A DNA stretch of 6,355 nucleotides from the NCBI GenBank assembly GCA_946618265.1, contig CAMOLA010000082.1, positions 1 through 6,355 of the forward strand, read 5' to 3'. This DNA is from an uncultured Eggerthellaceae bacterium (GTDB taxonomy: Bacteria > Actinomycetota > Coriobacteriia > Coriobacteriales > Eggerthellaceae). Positions 1-4,966 of this stretch are shown here, in pieces (positions within the stretch are counted from its first letter, which is position 1; every line of letters begins with the position of its first letter). The position numbers and the translations under genes were made by a program. The notes under the pieces are model-generated. The model was given only the letters and a program-made list of their open reading frames with translations, had not been told where the DNA came from and ran no database searches.

Positions 1-160
1 GACAACTTGCCCAATCAAGAGATGCTTTCAGCTCACGGATCTTTTCTAATACGAGACGTATCGTACGGCTTACCGAGTGGAAGTGAGCAAAGTCTGAATT
101 GCTCCTTGTTTGTGAACGCATCTGGTTGCCATTCAGGCACAAAAGCCCGTATCTGGAGCC
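1..160. other. Noncoding stretch, no recognised gene
   Basis: I see no supportable gene here. A reading frame runs through this stretch and on to position 567 on the plus strand, but it starts at a TTG, crosses the repeat arrays from 161 to 525 and encodes a repeat-derived, low-information peptide, so I do not accept it. A small inverted repeat, TACGA...TCGTA, lies around 51-66. The word AAGTGAGCAA at 81-90 occurs again at 4493-4502, beside another ACTCCCC box. Confidence 0.5.
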
Positions 161-346
161 GCGTTCCCGCAGGTAGGCGGTTTACTCCCCATGCCGATTT
201 CCTTTACTCCCCATATTCGAGAGAAAACGCCCTCGGGAGGCCGTTTTCGGGGGTGGTAGCCACTTGTCCGGAATCGCGGACTGGCTACCACCCGTTTCCG
301 CAGGTAGATGGATTTACTCCCCATACCGGGGGCATTTACTCCCCAT
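161..346. repeat. Tandem noncoding repeat with paired TTTACTCCCCAT boxes
   Basis: Two related segments lie in direct orientation 132 bases apart. Each begins with a CCGCAGGTAG word (about 167-176 and 298-307), followed by two TTTACTCCCCAT boxes. The boxes are at 181-192 and 203-214 in the first segment, and at 313-324 and 335-346 in the second. Within each pair the start-to-start distance is exactly 22 bases, close to two helical turns. The second pair also forms the left part of the larger element at 313-525. The sequence shows the repetition directly; a role as protein binding sites is inference. Confidence 0.8.
251..293. repeat. Long inverted repeat (hairpin or cruciform)
   Basis: GGGTGGTAGCCA (251-262) is the perfect reverse complement of TGGCTACCACCC (282-293). 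Inside it, GTCCG (266-270) pairs with CGGAC (277-281). The result is a 12-bp outer stem, an asymmetric internal loop, a 5-bp inner stem and a 6-base loop. No T-run follows on either side, so a terminator is not supported. The arms carry the TGGCTACCA word that recurs at 350-395 and 2370-2415. Confidence 0.75.
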
Positions 347-525
347 CGCTGGCTACCACCCTGGTAGCCACTTTCTGGCTACCAACTGGCTACCACCCGA
401 AAACGGGTTTTAGGGGAGTAAATCCGGACGTGGCCGCACGGGCTAGCACGTGCTGGACGAGAGAGCACCGTTTGGAGATGTGGGAACTATTGAGTGGGAA
501 TAATTCGCTGGTAGCATTTCCTTTA
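313..525. repeat. Dispersed noncoding element, copy A
   Basis: This element matches 2333-2545 at a constant offset of 2020 bases. Positions 313-399 align without gaps to 2333-2419 at 68 of 87 identical bases by my count, including 25 identical consecutive bases (375-399 against 2395-2419). In order it holds two ACTCCCC boxes 22 bases apart and a TGGCTACCA-CCC-TGGTAGCCA hairpin (350-370). Two direct TGGCTACCA words 11 bases apart follow (376-384, 387-395), then a CCCG-AAAA-CGGG mini-hairpin (396-407) and an inverted GGGGAGTAAAT box (413-423). At the right it ends with TTGAGTGGGAATAAT (490-504), whose complement resembles the left-end box. The middle (about 400-480) is only weakly conserved between copies. 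No open frame is shared. Confidence 0.8.
350..370. repeat. Perfect 9-bp inverted repeat TGGCTACCA/TGGTAGCCA
   Basis: TGGCTACCA (350-358) and TGGTAGCCA (362-370) are exact reverse complements separated by CCC. The counterpart in copy B at 2370-2390 keeps the spacing but has a degenerate right arm (TTGTAGCCG). It could be a dimeric protein operator or a small RNA hairpin. No poly-T follows, so I do not call a terminator. Confidence 0.7.
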
Positions 526-1101
526 GAAATTAGCGACTGTTTGAATGCAATTTGCTGGGCTATATGAATCAGTAATTACCGTTTCTGCGTGAACGGCAGC
601 AAGGTTGGAAGCGAACTCATGCCCCAGGAGCCTGTTGGCCTCCCTTTCGCATCCTTCAAGAAGGAGTTTTCGGATGCGCGTGGACGAAATAGGCGCGCCA
701 TCCATATCGAGGAGTTTATGCGCAATGACATCCATTCCAAATTGTTCGCCCCATTCGGCGAGCAGCAAGATATCACCCGATCCTTGTGAGCCGAATTTGA
801 AACCTTCTCCCACATGCATCGATGCAGGTGGAGTACTGCCAAACATCGATTCGAGATATTCGATGGGCGTACGAGCGGCGAATGCATAATCGAACGGGAT
901 CACCACAACGACATCGACTCCCGTTGCAGCGAGTGTGGCAATGCGCCTCTCGTTCGTCATAAGCTTTACAAGCTTATCGGGAGCGAATAGCTCGTCCGGG
1001 TCGATTGAGAACGTCAGGATTGCGCTTGGCGCATCCGCTTTATTTCGTCTTTGGGCGCCAGAGTGGAAGGCTTGCGCAGTTTGGGCAATAATAGTGCGCG
1101 G
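523..1101 (-). pseudogene. ribF: ribF remnant: internal fragment of FAD synthetase domain
   Basis: The minus-strand frame encodes the middle of a bifunctional riboflavin kinase/FMN adenylyltransferase, which makes FMN and FAD from riboflavin in the cytoplasm. Readable landmarks are RTIIAQT at the upstream edge (about 1098-1080), LTFSIDPDELF (about 1017-985), GVDVVVVIPFDYAFA, HVGEGFKFGSQGSGD, the adenylyltransferase signature ISSTRIR, and EREANRLLGHEF near the end. The N-terminal GxFDGVHxGH nucleotide-binding motif is missing: just before RTII the frame reads KKHWYP and shows no ATG, GTG or TTG start. The first ATG (960-958) lies inside the conserved domain. The C-terminal riboflavin kinase domain is also missing; homology stops near position 610 and the frame ends at 523. 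Family proteins are about 300 residues, against roughly 165 recognisable here. No stop interrupts the fragment, so the truncation may be recent. A shortened expressed product from ATG 960 is possible but should be catalytically dead. Confidence 0.82.
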
Positions 1102-1124
1102 GTACCAATGTTTCTTCAGGCGGA

Positions 1125-1130
1125 AAGGAG
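1125..1130 (+). promoter_or_regulatory. Ribosome binding site of bsh
   Basis: AAGGAG lies six bases before ATG 1137 and fixes that start. It agrees with the family, in which Cys must directly follow the initiator Met. A weak promoter could lie upstream inside the ribF remnant (TGGAAG at 1064-1069, 17 bases, AATAAT at 1087-1092), but I would not rely on it. Confidence 0.85.
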
Positions 1131-1136
1131 CTTGCC

Positions 1137-2093
1137 ATGTGCACGGGAGTTCGCTTCACAGACGGACAAGGCAACATGTACTTCGGGCGCAATCTGGATT
1201 GGAGCTGCAGCTACGGCGAGAATGTGGTCATCACCCCGACTGGTTGGAGCCCCAATTCTCCCTTTGGCGCCATCAACGCAATTAAACGGCCCATCATTGG
1301 CATGGGCATCGTGGCCGAAAACACCCCTTTGTACTTCGACTGCGCAAACGATGCAGGCCTCGCCGTTGCCGGGTTGAACTTCCCAGGCTACGCCCAATAC
1401 GAAGCCGCCTCGGTGCAGGGAAAGACCAATGTGTGCGCCTGGGAGTTCCCTTTGTGGGTGGTTGCCAACTTCCAGACGGTGGATGAAGCGGAATGCGCCC
1501 TTGCGGACGCAGCCATCGTGGATAGGCCCATCAACGACCGGTATCCTTCCTCGCTGCTGCACTGGATCATCGGCGACGCAGAGCGCAGCATCGTGGTGGA
1601 GCACACGGCGCAGGGCATGCAGGTCTTCGACAACGGCCTCGATGTCCTGGCCAACCAGCCCGGTTTCGCCTATCACGCGGAAAACGTCCGGAACTACATC
1701 GGCTGCTCCCCCGAGGTCGAAGGCCCCGTCTCCTGGCGCACGGCCGAGCTCTCCTCCTACGGCAGCGGAAGCGGCATGCGCGGAATCCCCGGCGACTGCT
1801 ACTCCCCTTCCCGCTTCGTTCGCGCTGCATATCACAATGCCTTCTATCCGCAAAAGGACACCGAGGCCGAAAACGTATCGCGCCTGTTCCACACGCTGGG
1901 AAGCGTTTCGATGGTGGACGGCGCATCCAAGATGCTCGACGGCGCCTACGAGATAACCGTCTATACCGGCGGTCTGTCCACGCGCACGAACACCTACTAT
2001 TACAACACCTACGACGACCCGGCCATCAGAAGCGTGGCGCTTTCCGACTACGATACGGATGGAACCGAACTGATTGTAGTCGACTGCTGCTAG
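1137..2093 (+). CDS. bsh: Choloylglycine hydrolase (bile salt hydrolase)
   Basis: This 318-residue Ntn-hydrolase of the linear amide C-N hydrolase family probably splits glycine- or taurine-conjugated bile salts into free bile acid and amino acid in the cytoplasm. The length fits the family (about 315-330). Removal of Met1 exposes the catalytic Cys2. Conserved residues visible are Arg18 and Asp21 (FGRNLDW), Asn81 (GLNFPGYA), Asn173 (LANQPGF) and Arg226 (SPSRFVR), within the YGSGSGMRGIPGD loop region (208-220). Asn81 sits where bile salt hydrolases tend to have Asn and penicillin V acylases Tyr, which favours the bile salt activity; this is family knowledge plus my alignment by eye. There is no signal peptide. 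The gene stands alone: a ribF remnant faces away from it upstream, and repeat copy B follows downstream. I see no clean terminator after it. Position between two repeat copies and beside a broken gene suggests it arrived by insertion or rearrangement. Confidence 0.95.
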   Translation: MCTGVRFTDGQGNMYFGRNLDWSCSYGENVVITPTGWSPNSPFGAINAIKRPIIGMGIVAENTPLYFDCANDAGLAVAGLNFPGYAQYEAASVQGKTNVCAWEFPLWVVANFQTVDEAECALADAAIVDRPINDRYPSSLLHWIIGDAERSIVVEHTAQGMQVFDNGLDVLANQPGFAYHAENVRNYIGCSPEVEGPVSWRTAELSSYGSGSGMRGIPGDCYSPSRFVRAAYHNAFYPQKDTEAENVSRLFHTLGSVSMVDGASKMLDGAYEITVYTGGLSTRTNTYYYNTYDDPAIRSVALSDYDTDGTELIVVDCC

Positions 2094-2332
2094 CCTCTCA
2101 AAAGTTCGAGGATTCCGGGACGCGTTGCCGTTCCCGTCGCCGACGCGAGCGCGCATGCGACGTTTTTCCTCGTTGCGCTGAAGATTGCGCCTGCCCGCGT
2201 TTGCGAAATAATCGATTGGGCTAAGAAGGCGCCTGGGTAAGGTCATGGGCATCGCGTGCGGTTCTCTGGAAACCGATAGCCATTCCGTCAGCGAGAAGGG
2301 CTCTGAACATGACGTTTTCGCAGATCAGAGCA
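2094..2332. other. Noncoding gap after bsh, nothing recognised
   Basis: No supported gene, RNA or promoter is seen in this stretch. A weak bulged hairpin (GGGACG at about 2117-2122 with CGTTCCC at about 2129-2135) lacks a T-run, so it is not a convincing bsh terminator. A 50-codon open stretch on the minus strand ends at 2090 but has no start codon and no recognisable homology. Confidence 0.5.
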
Positions 2333-2545
2333 TTAATTCCCCTCACGAGGGGCTTTTATTCCCCTATACTGGCTACCACTTTTGTAGCCGCCCGCTGGCT
2401 ACCAACTGGCTACCACCCGGAAAAGCCTGTTCCTCGGGCGTGGCAACACGAGGCAGCACCAGTCGGACGAGGCGGCACGAGACGGACGGGTTTTCGGGCT
2501 TTACAACAGCTGAGCGGGAGTGACGAAAGGGCACATTTCCCCAGC
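2333..2545. repeat. Dispersed noncoding element, copy B
   Basis: This is the second copy of the element at 313-525, in the same orientation. ATTCCCC boxes at 2336-2342 and 2358-2364 are again exactly 22 bases apart. TGGCTACCA words and their degenerate complement follow at 2370, 2382, 2396 and 2407, reproducing the 12-, 14- and 11-base steps of copy A. The right-end word CTGAGCGGGAGTGAC (2510-2524) lines up with TTGAGTGGGAATAAT of copy A at the same 2020-base offset. Copy B lacks the inverted GGGGAGTAAAT box. Both copies have a minus-strand gene end just to their right (ribF remnant and sfsA). The boxes have drifted from ACTCCCC to ATTCCCC, while the spacing is kept. Confidence 0.78.
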
Positions 2546-2555
2546 TAAGCATGCT

Positions 2556-2592
2556 AAACCCCTCTGCCGGGCCGCGCCTGGCAGAGGGGTTT
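2556..2592 (-). terminator. Rho-independent terminator, probably of the cupin-sfsA operon
   Basis: AAACCCCTCTGCC (2556-2568) and GGCAGAGGGGTTT (2580-2592) form a perfect 13-bp stem with an 11-base loop, flanked by A and T runs on both sides, so it could work in both directions. It lies 70 bases past the sfsA stop codon, which is the only nearby gene end, hence the minus strand call. The short T-runs are built into the stem, and it could also stop any transcript arriving from bsh. Confidence 0.8.
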
Positions 2593-2661
2593 CTTAAGCT
2601 CCTGCAAGCTTCCCTAAGCCATTCTATATGCTTTGATCGGCACTGCCGCATCTCGGCCATA

Positions 2662-3429
2662 TCAGAACGACACCGGCATGACCTTCTGCAGTGTCACTCC
2701 GACAGGCATGATGCGGAAGTTCGCCTGCCACACCGCGACGCCGCGTTCCACGCTCGCATCCATAGTGGCCTTGACCTCCTCGTAGTTTGTGGAGCGCTCC
2801 ACCACCTCGAAGCCCGGGTTGTCGTAGATGCAACAAATGAGCAGCACCGCCCGCTGGTGGTCCGCAAGGCTCTTGGCCAGCTCTCCCACATGGCGCTGCA
2901 TGCGGCCTGTGGAGGAGAACGGGGCCGCCTTCTTGGTCCTCACCCATTCGGGGACGTCCACCTGCAGGTGCTGCAGGGGCGTCTTCACCTCCAGGAACGT
3001 GTCGCCCACAAGGAAGTCGAGCTTGCTCTCGCCCAGGAAGACCTCGCGTCGCACGTCGTCGCGCGGCTCGCCGAACGTGCCGCCCACGGCCTGCGCGAGC
3101 CCGCCGCAGCGCAGGTAGTGCTCGACGTAGCGATTGGCGGCGTTCTGGTTGATGCCGATCCAGTACTTATCAGCGTCCTCTGGCCGCGCGAGCGACACCG
3201 CCTCCACGGTGCCGGCGGTCTTGCGGCCACCGCCAAGCGCGAGCGACACGAGACAGGGCCTCCCAGCTACGTCGATGTTGCCGACACGCCCGGTCGTCGG
3301 GCAGTGGAAGGCCAGCTCCTCGCCGCCGAAATCCACCGCCATGGTGAACTGGCTCTTTCGGCGCACGATGACACCCTCGCGCAGCGGCTCGGCGAACTCG
3401 AACGCCGGCAGCGCCTCGCGTCCGCTCAC
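2662..3429 (-). CDS. sfsA: SfsA-family DNA/RNA nuclease-like protein
   Basis: This 255-residue protein matches the SfsA (sugar fermentation stimulation protein) family, whose members pair an N-terminal OB-like nucleic-acid-binding part with a PD-(D/E)XK nuclease core. Visible family motifs are HCPTTGR (42-48), GGGRKTAGTVE (66-76), INQNAANR (93-100), GESKLDFLV (133-141), FLEVKTP (145-151), GRMQRHVGEL (175-184) and the terminal MPVSF. The likely catalytic acid and base residues are Asp138, Glu147 and Lys149. E. coli SfsA has about 234 residues, so this one is slightly longer, mainly between the EVK motif and GRMQRH. The start is a GTG whose bases overlap the cupin stop codon (GTGA), implying translational coupling. 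Family roles proposed are nuclease activity and effects on carbohydrate metabolism; the physiological role here is unknown. Confidence 0.88.
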   Translation of the reverse strand: MSGREALPAFEFAEPLREGVIVRRKSQFTMAVDFGGEELAFHCPTTGRVGNIDVAGRPCLVSLALGGGRKTAGTVEAVSLARPEDADKYWIGINQNAANRYVEHYLRCGGLAQAVGGTFGEPRDDVRREVFLGESKLDFLVGDTFLEVKTPLQHLQVDVPEWVRTKKAAPFSSTGRMQRHVGELAKSLADHQRAVLLICCIYDNPGFEVVERSTNYEEVKATMDASVERGVAVWQANFRIMPVGVTLQKVMPVSF

Positions 3430-3749
3430 ATGACCACCGTCCAGAGCACCAGGTCTTCCGGGCCGTCATTGAAGATGGCGTGGCGCGAGCCCTTGGGGCA
3501 CACATGGCAAACGCCGGGCGAAAGCTCCTCTCGCGCGCCGTCGCAGGTGGCGTGGCCGTGGCCGGATACGACGAAGTTCACGTCGTTGCCGCTCCGCTGG
3601 ACGTGCTCGCCGATGGAGGATCCCGGCAGGATCCGGTACTCCACGAAGCGCCCGACCTCGTTGACGACCATGCGCGCCGCGATGGGGCCAGTACCGCCAT
3701 CCATGCCCTCGAGCGAGGCTTCATCGAGCTTTGAAAAGTCAATCAGCAT
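3426..3749 (-). CDS. Small single-domain cupin protein
   Basis: This 107-residue protein is one cupin beta-barrel. Cupin motif 2 is intact at about 77-93: PGVCHVCPKGSRHAIFN fits G(X)5PXG(X)2H(X)3N. Motif 1, around 43-58 (SSIGEHVQRSGNDVNFVVSG), is altered: where many metal cupins have HxH followed by Glu, this reads HVQ followed by Asn-Asp, so metal binding may be changed or lost. The protein is probably cytoplasmic and could bind a small ligand or act as an enzyme or sensor; the substrate cannot be told. It is the first gene of an operon with sfsA (four-base GTGA overlap) and is divergent from the TetR regulator. No strong Shine-Dalgarno sequence precedes ATG 3749. A nine-codon frame (3769-3743) starting just after AGGATGG overlaps its start and may couple translation. 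Confidence 0.85.
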   Translation of the reverse strand: MLIDFSKLDEASLEGMDGGTGPIAARMVVNEVGRFVEYRILPGSSIGEHVQRSGNDVNFVVSGHGHATCDGAREELSPGVCHVCPKGSRHAIFNDGPEDLVLWTVVM

Positions 3750-3840
3750 ATTCGCACCATTTCGCTCATTCCATCCTAATATCAGTCAGTATCTCGCGTG
3801 GGGGCACCGTCTTGGAGGAAAGAGCGCTATCATGGCACAG

Positions 3841-3860
3841 AATCGGTCATATGTCCCATT
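3841..3860. promoter_or_regulatory. Candidate TetR operator
   Basis: AATCGGTCATATGTCCCATT is an imperfect palindrome: each 10-base half matches the other at 8 of 10 positions, centred on CATATG. It sits six bases before the ribosome binding site of the tetR gene and in the divergent intergenic region, where TetR regulators commonly bind to repress themselves and their neighbours. The symmetry is seen in the sequence; that this protein binds it is inference. I find no convincing -35/-10 pair in this 128-base gap. Confidence 0.5.
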
Positions 3861-3865
3861 CTTGC

Positions 3866-3872
3866 GAGGAGG
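3866..3872 (+). promoter_or_regulatory. Ribosome binding site of the TetR gene
   Basis: GAGGAGG lies five bases before ATG 3878. It decides the start at 3878 rather than the earlier in-frame ATG codons at 3731 and 3851, which would extend the protein backwards over the cupin gene or the candidate operator and have no comparable site. Confidence 0.85.
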
Positions 3873-3877
3873 AAGCC

Positions 3878-4414
3878 ATGAGGCGGAAGGACACCAACCA
3901 GGACGACCTGCGCGGCCACGTCGCGGCGGCCCTGCTGCGCCTGCTCAGGGACCGCGAGCTCTCGCAGGTCGCGGTGAAAGAGCTCGCCGCCGAGGCGGGC
4001 GTGTCGCGATCCACGTTCTACCGGCTCTTCGAGGGCAAGGACCAGACCGTCTCCAGGTGGTACGGCACGCTCATGGATGGCTACGTGCGCCTGTTCGCTG
4101 TGCGCGGGGACCATGGGCGGGAGGGCTACCTGCGTGCCATCTTCGACTGCTTCGACGCGCACCGCGACGACCTGTTGCTCCTTCACCGGCGCGGCTGCAC
4201 CCACCTCATGCTCGGCGTCTTCCGCGACCGACTGGCCGACGGCCGGATGTCCTACGCGAGCGCCTACCACATCGGTGGCATCTACGGCGTCATAGAGCAG
4301 TGGCTCGACGGCAGAATGGCTGATACTCCTGAGCGCATGGCAGCCGAGGCTCTGGCCATCATGCCGCCAAACTTCACCCCTTCAGCCCTCGCCAAGGCAA
4401 GGAGTCTGCACTAA
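3878..4414 (+). CDS. TetR/AcrR-family transcriptional regulator (DhaS-like)
   Basis: This 178-residue DNA-binding repressor or activator has an N-terminal helix-turn-helix at about 29-56 (LSQVAVKELAAEAGVSRSTFYRLFEGKD), including the family hallmark TFYRLFEGKD. The C-terminal half ends in YHIGGIYGVIEQWLDGRM (130-147), a pattern typical of the DhaS-like TetR C-terminal domain, which senses a ligand or partner. The length is normal for the family. It is transcribed away from the cupin-sfsA operon across a 128-base gap with a palindromic candidate operator, so it most likely controls that operon and itself. The effector is unknown. No good terminator follows; only a 6-bp hairpin (CATCAC/GTGATG, 4416-4433) without a T-run is visible. 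Confidence 0.93.
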   Translation: MRRKDTNQDDLRGHVAAALLRLLRDRELSQVAVKELAAEAGVSRSTFYRLFEGKDQTVSRWYGTLMDGYVRLFAVRGDHGREGYLRAIFDCFDAHRDDLLLLHRRGCTHLMLGVFRDRLADGRMSYASAYHIGGIYGVIEQWLDGRMADTPERMAAEALAIMPPNFTPSALAKARSLH

Positions 4415-4472
4415 TCATCACATTGCCGTGATGCAATCAGGTCTGTTTGCGTGTCGTCATGCCAAGAGGCGA

Positions 4473-4642
4473 TTTCTGTACTCAGCTCGTAAAAGTGAGC
4501 AATACTCCCCATCACTAACCTGCGGCTGTGACTACTCCCCGAGGGTCTCGTGATCACTCCCCGAGGGCTGAGTACAGAAAGTGTACTCAATGGTGAGTAC
4601 AGGTGAGTACACCCCTGAAGCTGTCCGACAAAAATACTCCCC
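4473..4642. repeat. Dense array of TACTC/GAGTA words with ACTCCCC pair
   Basis: Three kinds of repeat interlock here. TACTCCCC boxes start at 4503, 4533 and 4635, with a CACTCCCC at 4555; the boxes at 4534 and 4556 (ACTCCCCGAGGG, repeated exactly) are 22 bases apart, as in the elements at 181-346 and 2336-2364. TGAGTAC words occur at 4569, 4594 and 4604, the last two 10 bases apart, with complements at 4478 and 4583. TGAGTACA-GAAAG-TGTACTCA (4569-4589) is an 8-bp perfect hairpin, and TTTCTGTACTCAGC (4473-4486) is the exact complement of 4567-4580. GTGATCAC (4550-4557) is a palindrome. No reading frame accounts for this. It may be an operator cluster acting on tetR or the gene at 5004. Confidence 0.75.
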
Positions 4643-4652
4643 AATAACGAAA

Positions 4653-4674
4653 CGCCACGTGCATGCACGTGGCG
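4653..4674. repeat. 22-bp perfect palindrome
   Basis: CGCCACGTGCA (4653-4663) is followed directly by its exact reverse complement (4664-4674). As RNA it would form a GC-rich hairpin of about 9 bp with a 4-base loop. Read on the minus strand it is followed by TTTCGTTATT, so it could act as a weak leftward terminator. As DNA it could be a dimer operator; it contains two CACGTG cores. Confidence 0.6.
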
Positions 4675-4731
4675 ACACAGGAAAGCACGAGAAGACAAAC
4701 TGTTAGAGCGCGGAAACTTACCTTGTGACAG

Positions 4732-4746
4732 TTGAGTGGGAATAAT
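4732..4746. repeat. TTGAGTGGGAATAAT word shared with dispersed elements
   Basis: These 15 bases are identical to 490-504, at the right end of element copy A, and similar to 2510-2524 in copy B, including the preceding ACAG in copy B. Together with the ACTCCCC pair at 4534/4556 this suggests that 4503-4746 is a third, more divergent member of the same family, lacking the TGGCTACCA module. Confidence 0.6.
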
Positions 4747-4801
4747 ATTTGGGACAAAACGGTATTTCACACTCCACCCCGAAACACAACAAAACCGCAG
4801 G

Positions 4802-4838
4802 TAAAAAAGTGGTGCGTTCGAGAATTCGGCGCACCACT
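4802..4838 (-). terminator. Leftward rho-independent terminator with no known gene
   Basis: AGTGGTGCG (4808-4816) and CGCACCACT (4830-4838) form a perfect 9-bp stem with a 13-base loop. On the minus strand the stem is followed directly by a run of six Ts that includes the stem's last base, the classic intrinsic terminator form; on the plus strand no T-run follows. No minus-strand gene is recognisable to its right, because the gene at 5004 runs the other way. It may end a short leftward transcript starting in the 4840-5000 promoter region. Confidence 0.65.
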
Positions 4839-4870
4839 GCTTCACAGAAAACAACGCTCCTTTCAGGATG

Positions 4871-4930
4871 ATTCGTACCGGAATTCGTACCACACCAATT
4901 CACGAAGGTATTCACGAATTGCTTCGCGAA
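4871..4930. promoter_or_regulatory. Phased five-box operator array before the AlbA-domain gene
   Basis: Five related 8-base boxes lie in direct order: TTCGTACC at 4872 and 4884, TTCACGAA at 4899 and 4911, TTCGCGAA at 4923. Start-to-start distances are 12, 15, 12 and 12 bases. The last box is a perfect palindrome. The array ends about 25 bases before the likely -10 region and so overlaps the probable -35 region, which suits cooperative binding of a regulator. The protein of the downstream gene has a winged helix and is the natural candidate (inference). Confidence 0.6.
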
Positions 4931-4952
4931 ATCACCCATGCGCTTCCTGAAT

Positions 4953-4966
4953 TGCTACACTATGTA
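4953..4966 (+). promoter_or_regulatory. Possible promoter -10 region of the AlbA-domain gene
   Basis: TGCTACACT at 4953-4961 looks like an extended -10 box (TG, one base, TACACT); TATGTA at 4961-4966 is an alternative. No good -35 is seen at 17 bases, where the operator array ends. The start codon at 5004 follows about 40 bases later, preceded by GAAGG at 4990-4994 (9 bases before ATG). Confidence 0.4.

Noticed and set aside
161..425. CRISPR array
   Set aside because: The repeats are only about 9-12 bases, occur in both orientations with irregular spacing, and no cas gene is present.
7..567. 186-codon plus-strand frame
   Set aside because: It starts with TTG without a ribosome binding site, consists mostly of translated tandem repeats, and matches no family I recognise.
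2090..2242. 50-codon open minus-strand stretch ending in ATRPGILELLRG
   Set aside because: No start codon and no family match; too short to separate from chance in GC-rich DNA, although it could be a gene remnant.
1116..2252. 378-codon minus-strand frame opposite bsh
   Set aside because: Antisense shadow of the GC-rich bsh gene; repetitive Val/Gly/Arg composition and no domain.
3832..3877. Alternative start ATG 3832 after GGAGGAAAG upstream of tetR
   Set aside because: It is out of frame with the TetR protein, and the resulting frame is an arginine/proline-rich shadow.
2551..4323. 590-codon plus-strand frame
   Set aside because: It spans sfsA and the cupin gene in antisense and then tetR in another frame; its start lies within the terminator hairpin. 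The real genes are on the other strand or frame.
4416..4433. Hairpin CATCAC/GTGATG just after tetR
   Set aside because: Only 6 bp and no T-run, so too weak to call a terminator.
4411..4893. 160-codon minus-strand frame across the intergenic region
   Set aside because: It runs through the repeat array, palindrome and terminator, and its peptide has no recognisable domain, despite a nearby AAAGGAG on that strand.
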